Source of the DNA: Lytechinus pictus
Lineage: Eukaryota > Echinodermata > Echinoidea > Temnopleuroida > Toxopneustidae
Assembly (NCBI RefSeq): GCF_037042905.1
Contig: NW_026974141.1
Coordinates: forward strand, 6,303,001 to 6,367,000
Length of the DNA: 64,000 nt
Direction of reading: 5' to 3'
Position 1 is the first letter of the stretch. Every line of letters begins with the position of its first letter. The notes under the pieces are model-generated. The model was given only the letters and a program-made list of their open reading frames with translations. It was not told where the DNA came from and made no database searches. Positions 59,450 to 64,000 of the stretch are shown piece by piece. Made by a program: the position numbers and the translations under genes.

Positions 59450-62400
59450 TTAATGTGTATTATGTATGTACTATAGATAGCATACAAGTTTTTTTTTCAG
59501 AATACAGGCATGTTTTCATATTTAATCAGGCGGGTACTCGAATTATTAAGTAGCTACTTCTTGCTGGATAAAATCATTCATTCTCGAGTTTCACACGCTA
59601 ATAAAACCCAGTAACAATCATTTAGCGAAATTCATTTTATGTCCCTGTCAAATGTATTAACCCCTGTTTAAAGCAACGGTTATTTCCCGGTCTTAAGAAA
59701 GGTAGATATAGCTTGTTGTACGACGATGTTATAGAAGTGGTGATATATGAATGCCTGACAGGACTCGAGCTGATCTTTGGAGCCGAGAACAGTTGTCAAT
59801 TGGCAAATCAAAGTTTAATGAAGAATTCGTACCTATAAATGTATCAGGAGTGGACTGAAACGAAGATATGGAGACAGTACGAGTCATCAGTGCAGGTATG
59901 CTTCATAGAATATGCCCTAGCACCCGGTGTACGGGAAGCGGAGTGTGTTGCAGCAACTGGCTTAGTCTGGTGTTCGTGTTATAGAATCAAATCATAAAAT
60001 ATTAAAAACTTGACGTTACCGTCAATGTTGCTTGGAGAATATCCCTGGATGTCTTTAAGACCGACCCCTAAATGTATAGGCATTATTCCAGTCCTCCTGA
60101 GTAGCGCCGCTCTTGCGCTTGGACAGAACATCATACAACCGAAAGATCAACAATTTCTGCATGCACAAACCCTGGCCACTGTCTCTGCTCTCTAATCGAC
60201 CCTTCAGCATGTTTAGTCGCCATGCATAATCTTTAGTGGACTTCATCTTCAATGTGAAGGGGAAATAGAAACATGATTGGCAATAGATGGGTAAACCGGT
60301 TTAACCAACTATCACTATTGGTACCACTGATCTCGCTTGGTTCCTACGTTGCTTAACATCCTCGTAAAGAATCATTTCTTGCTGCGGAGTTGGAGGTTTC
60401 GATGACCACGCATCTAACTGCCTAATCGACAAGGCAGTGGCTTATGAAAAGTCACTCTCTGACTATGCTCCATGAAAGGTTAGGCAGAAAATCTAAACAC
60501 TTAACCAAAAAAATGTTGAGCTGGAAATCAAATTTGTTAGCAAAACTATTATCCCAACTTTGCAGAAATCCATGGCTAAAGTATTCAAATACACTAAACC
60601 AGTAATGTTTTCACATTCGAAGCTCTGAAATAATAAGAATCGTAAAGATGCAATAAATATTGATATCCTTAGTATTTCATAGCATTAATTTGGCAAGCCA
60701 TCGGCATCTCATTATACCTTTTCCTTGAATCGTTTGGGTATTTGAAACATCCGCGCCCCTCTTCTCCAAGGTGTTGGAATGGACAGCCTCCCGTTTTCGA
60801 CTTTTTGCGTTCTAGTAGTTAATTGCCAAATATGTAACTTTAAAAAATGTCGTTAGATTTAAACAATAAATCCATACATTGTCGTGATGCGGTTAGTACG
60901 AACTCTGCATAAACGCAAGAAAGAGAAACGTTCCATTACGAATGTATGTTCACGTTCGAGATAAGCTCAAACACGGACGTGGAGTGATTGCCCTAGAGAT
61001 TTGGCGTTTTAATTCTTACTCTGCCAGGCCCAATACCCCTCTACTGCCAGGGATATTCGAGGGAATCCTAAATTGACCGAAACTTGAGAAGCAACTGATT
61101 TTAAAACGGTCATAATTCTGTACCCGTACGTTGTATAATAAAACCTTCTACACATGAAATGATGCATGGTTCATGGGCTTTATGGTCGTGTTATTATCTT
61201 TCATATTTGCGTTTGGAAAAATGGAGAAAAGATGTAATATTTTACATCGTTTTTTTTCAATAAGTAAAACCTAGAAAATTATGATTTCATGAACACTTCA
61301 AAGAGTAAATAACCTGAGGAATTGTAGAGATACCAAGAAATTAAGAAAATAAAATGAAAGTTCAATGTTTACCCTTTCAAATGACGTATGTATTGATGAA
61401 ATTGAACAAACAGAAATAACGAAAAATAATGCTCATTTGAATGAAATACTATTTTGCTATTCAAGTTATTTCCTCTGAAGTACGATAGAGTATGACCTGT
61501 TCCAAAAAAGGGCATTGTCGTCGATCAAGTGACCAATCACAGCACAGCTGCGATCCCCACGCAAACACACACAATAATATATTAGAGCCATGTATCTTCA
61601 AAGTGCGGCCAACCGTACCCTTTCATTTGTGTAGTCTTCAAAATAAGACTCTGTAATTTTTTTTATTCGTAGTGTAACAAACAAAGTTATTGCCAGTCAG
61701 AAGGAGACAAAATATAAAAGAACTAAAGATGATATATTGAAATATAGATAAAGAGGGGTCGGACAGATTCAATAATTACAAGTTTGGGGTATAAAATCCC
61801 ACAAAATAATATAGGCGTTCATGGCAAAGTGCACAGAAGTAAGAAAAAAAAGTTTAGTTTTCGTGAATCAAAGAAGAGGGAATGCAGATCAGTTACAAAC
61901 AAAACAATCAATACAAATTTTCAAAAAGAAAATAGGCCTATTTGTTCTGTATTACTGGCCTGACCAAAGTAGCCACCTGTTAACATTCTACGCGACTACA
62001 TTCTATTGTTCATGCCACCAAGTCATGAACGATAGATGCCCAGACTCTCTTTCATGATTAATCTCTAATCCGCATTCCCTCCTGACCTATTATCTAGGAA
62101 AGTAATTTAGCACAGGATGTTCATAGAAATCGGGGCTCACGCGCGACTTTTGATTTGACTTTTTAATACTTTCAAAGGTTCCGGTATTGATTTATTATGA
62201 GTGACCCAGGTAAAGAGAAAACAATTTGCCCCCCTACAGAAAAATCCTGCATCCGCCCAGGGCCTCCCCAGCTCGTAGCACTATCCGTGGTAAAAGAAAT
62301 AATTTGTTCAGATAACATAGTGTACAATAATATGCGTGGCATAAAGAAATGTAATATTCAACCCGTTATCATCGTTATCATTTTCATTTCTACTCTCTAA

Positions 62401-62870
62401 AGTCGTTTAAAAATCCCCTTGATAGTGACGTCAATGATGCAGCAACTAACAGGTCGGTCTGATCGGTTTTGTTAATGTATCCCTTTCTGTCTTTTCCTCA
62501 AAACATCTGATATTACTGTATATACACCGTTTACTTTTTCTCTGACCAATGGTTTGATTTAGCAAAGGAAAAACATCCACCTTGAAAAAAAAAAAATCTT
62601 GAGAAGAATAAAGCGATATTATCGGCCGTTTTAATTATCACATTTATTTTTATTTTGCTTCTTCCTATTTTATTAGAGGAGAATATTGAACGATTCATAT
62701 TTTTGTGAGAAGTTTGAATATGCTATTGATAAGCATAACAATGTCAGTCATTTTTTTCTATAATGGTTTGGGCTATAAAAACACAAACGAATATGAACCG
62801 TTATTTACCTGATCTTAACTTTATGAAGAGAGAGTTTGGCTGCAGAAGGAATGCAATTGATATGATTACA
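59450..62870. other. No gene established
   Basis: A stretch at 60010-60270 gives a minus-strand frame with no domain I can name. No exon of the receptor and no signal-peptide exon was found here. Confidence 0.45.
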
Positions 62871-62877
62871 ACAATTT

Positions 62878-63045
62878 TTTTTAATAATAATCATAATGAT
62901 GATGATGAAGATTCTGATGGCAATAACATTAATAATAATAAGAAGAAGGTGAAGGAGAAGAATAATGATAATAATAACAATAACAATAATAATGATTACG
63001 ATAATAGTAATACTAATAATGATAATGATAATAATAATAAATGAA
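62878..63045 (+). repeat. (AAT)n/(GAT)n microsatellite
   Basis: Imperfect AAT, GAT and AAG triplets for about 165 bp; the Asn/Asp-rich open frame over it is an artefact. Confidence 0.85.
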
Positions 63046-63257
63046 TAAATAAATAATGAGTGTGATGATTGCAGTGCGACGGGAGTTGGAAATGACAGCC
63101 TTCTTTACTCATATATTTATAACGAGAACAATTTTGTGAAAATGCTAAAAAAACAAAGTAAAATACCTTTCCCCCGCCCCCCAAAAAAAAATCTCCCCCA
63201 AACCTTGCACATTTGCAGGCAGAAAAAAACCTTGACACAAGAATACTACCATATCGG

Positions 63258-63610
63258 CCTGCAAAAGAAATAAAAAGAAAAAAGAGAAAAGAAAAGAAAA
63301 GAAAAGAAAAAAAGAAAAAGAAATAAAAAGAAAAAAGAGAAAAGAGAAAAGAAAAGAAAAGAAAAGAAAAAAAGAAAAAGAATACAAAAAAGAGACAAAA
63401 GAAGAAAAATAAGAAGAAAAGAAAAAGAAAAAAATAGAAAAAAAAGAAAAGAAAAGAAAAGAAAAAAAAGAAAAGAGAAGACAAAAAAGAAAAGAAAAAA
63501 AAATAACATGAAAAGGAAAAAGAAGAAAAAAAAGAAGAAAATGACAGAAAAGAAAATGAAGGAAAAAGAAAAAAAAATATTAAAAGAGAGAAGGAAAAAA
63601 AAATTATAAT
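63258..63610 (+). repeat. (AAAAG)n polypurine tract
   Basis: About 350 bp made almost only of A and G, built on AAAAG/AAAGAAAAG units. The long Phe-rich frames on the other strand are artefacts of it. Confidence 0.9.
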
Positions 63611-63619
63611 AAGCTACTG

Positions 63620-64000
63620 AAAATGAACAAAAGCTGTGGCAAAAATAGTCAATCCTGACTGGTTGCCAACCAAGGAAAGAAGAAGAAGAAGAAGAAGCAA
63701 AAGACCCGATCGATAGCTCATGAATATTCATGAAACAATAGCGAATGGGCGAGTAGCGTTGGGTGAGAGACATCGTACCGCTCTGTCATTGGTCAATTCC
63801 GAGCTGAATGCCTTCGCACACTCGCCTTTGCTCTGTCCATAGAAGTACGTGTATTGCTACACACAACCTTTATATCACACGTGTCTATAGTGGAAATCTT
63901 GATTCAGATCGCGGCAATATCCTAAATCAACTCTTCAAAATAATGATGCAAAATTCCATTTTACTCAAAAAATGTATATGTAAACCACTATTTCTTATAT
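63620..64000. other. Possible promoter-like region, unconfirmed
   Basis: More GC-rich than its surroundings, with TCATTGGTCAAT (inverted CCAAT) at 63785-63796 and CCTTTATATCAC at 63867-63878. No adjoining gene is in the window. Confidence 0.2.

Noticed and set aside
60055..60252. Minus-strand frame resembling a transposon protein
   Set aside because: Short and without a motif I can name; kept as unassigned.
62763..63044. Asn/Asp-rich 93-codon frame
   Set aside because: Translation of an AAT/GAT microsatellite.
62996..63773. Long Phe/Ser-rich frames on the minus strand
   Set aside because: They arise from the (AAAAG)n tract and have no composition of a real protein.

Overview
This is animal nuclear DNA: AT-rich, low gene density, genes split by canonical GT-AG introns, abundant microsatellites, foldback elements and tRNA-derived SINEs. 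An array of scavenger-receptor cysteine-rich (SRCR) exons joined to complement-control (CCP/sushi) exons, together with the SINE and LINE tails, points to an echinoderm, most likely a sea urchin, where SRCR genes are known to be hugely expanded. The species assignment is inference.

Layout. (1) 0.1-8.4 kb, minus strand: two intact CCP exons preceded upstream (higher coordinates) by ten SRCR-derived exon units, most of them degenerate; the 3' end of this gene lies off the left edge. (2) 10.6-24.5 kb, plus strand: a 13.9-kb DNA transposon candidate bounded by TA duplications and CACTCTAA ends. It carries a ten-exon SAMD3-like gene (538 codons, every splice phase consistent) and, inside intron 2, an intronless 819-residue TNP2-type transposase. 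Its 3' part holds a 757-bp palindrome and an 809-bp tandem duplication. (3) 28.1-32.9 kb, minus strand: the intact 3' end of an SRCR/CCP receptor gene: three CCP exons, one transmembrane exon, and a tail exon with seven tyrosines and a proline motif. (4) 36-59.5 kb, minus strand: twelve further SRCR-derived units, presumably the 5' region or decayed relatives of that receptor, interspersed with mobile elements: a hAT element with its own transposase remnant, foldback MITEs, SINEs and a LINE reverse-transcriptase tail. (5) 59.5-64 kb: no gene seen, ending in long (AAT)n and (AAAAG)n tracts.

How it fits together. Regions 1, 3 and 4 look like two tandem members of an immune-type receptor family (SRCR array, CCP repeats, membrane anchor, tyrosine-rich tail). 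Almost every SRCR unit keeps a perfect splice donor (CAG|GTGAG) although many have stops or frameshifts. The transposon in region 2 sits between them. The most interesting signal is its gene organisation: a transposase nested in an intron of a spliced SAMD3-like gene, as tnpD lies inside the tnpA transcription unit of maize En/Spm, which suggests that SAMD3-like genes may be accessory genes of, or derive from, CACTA-like transposons.
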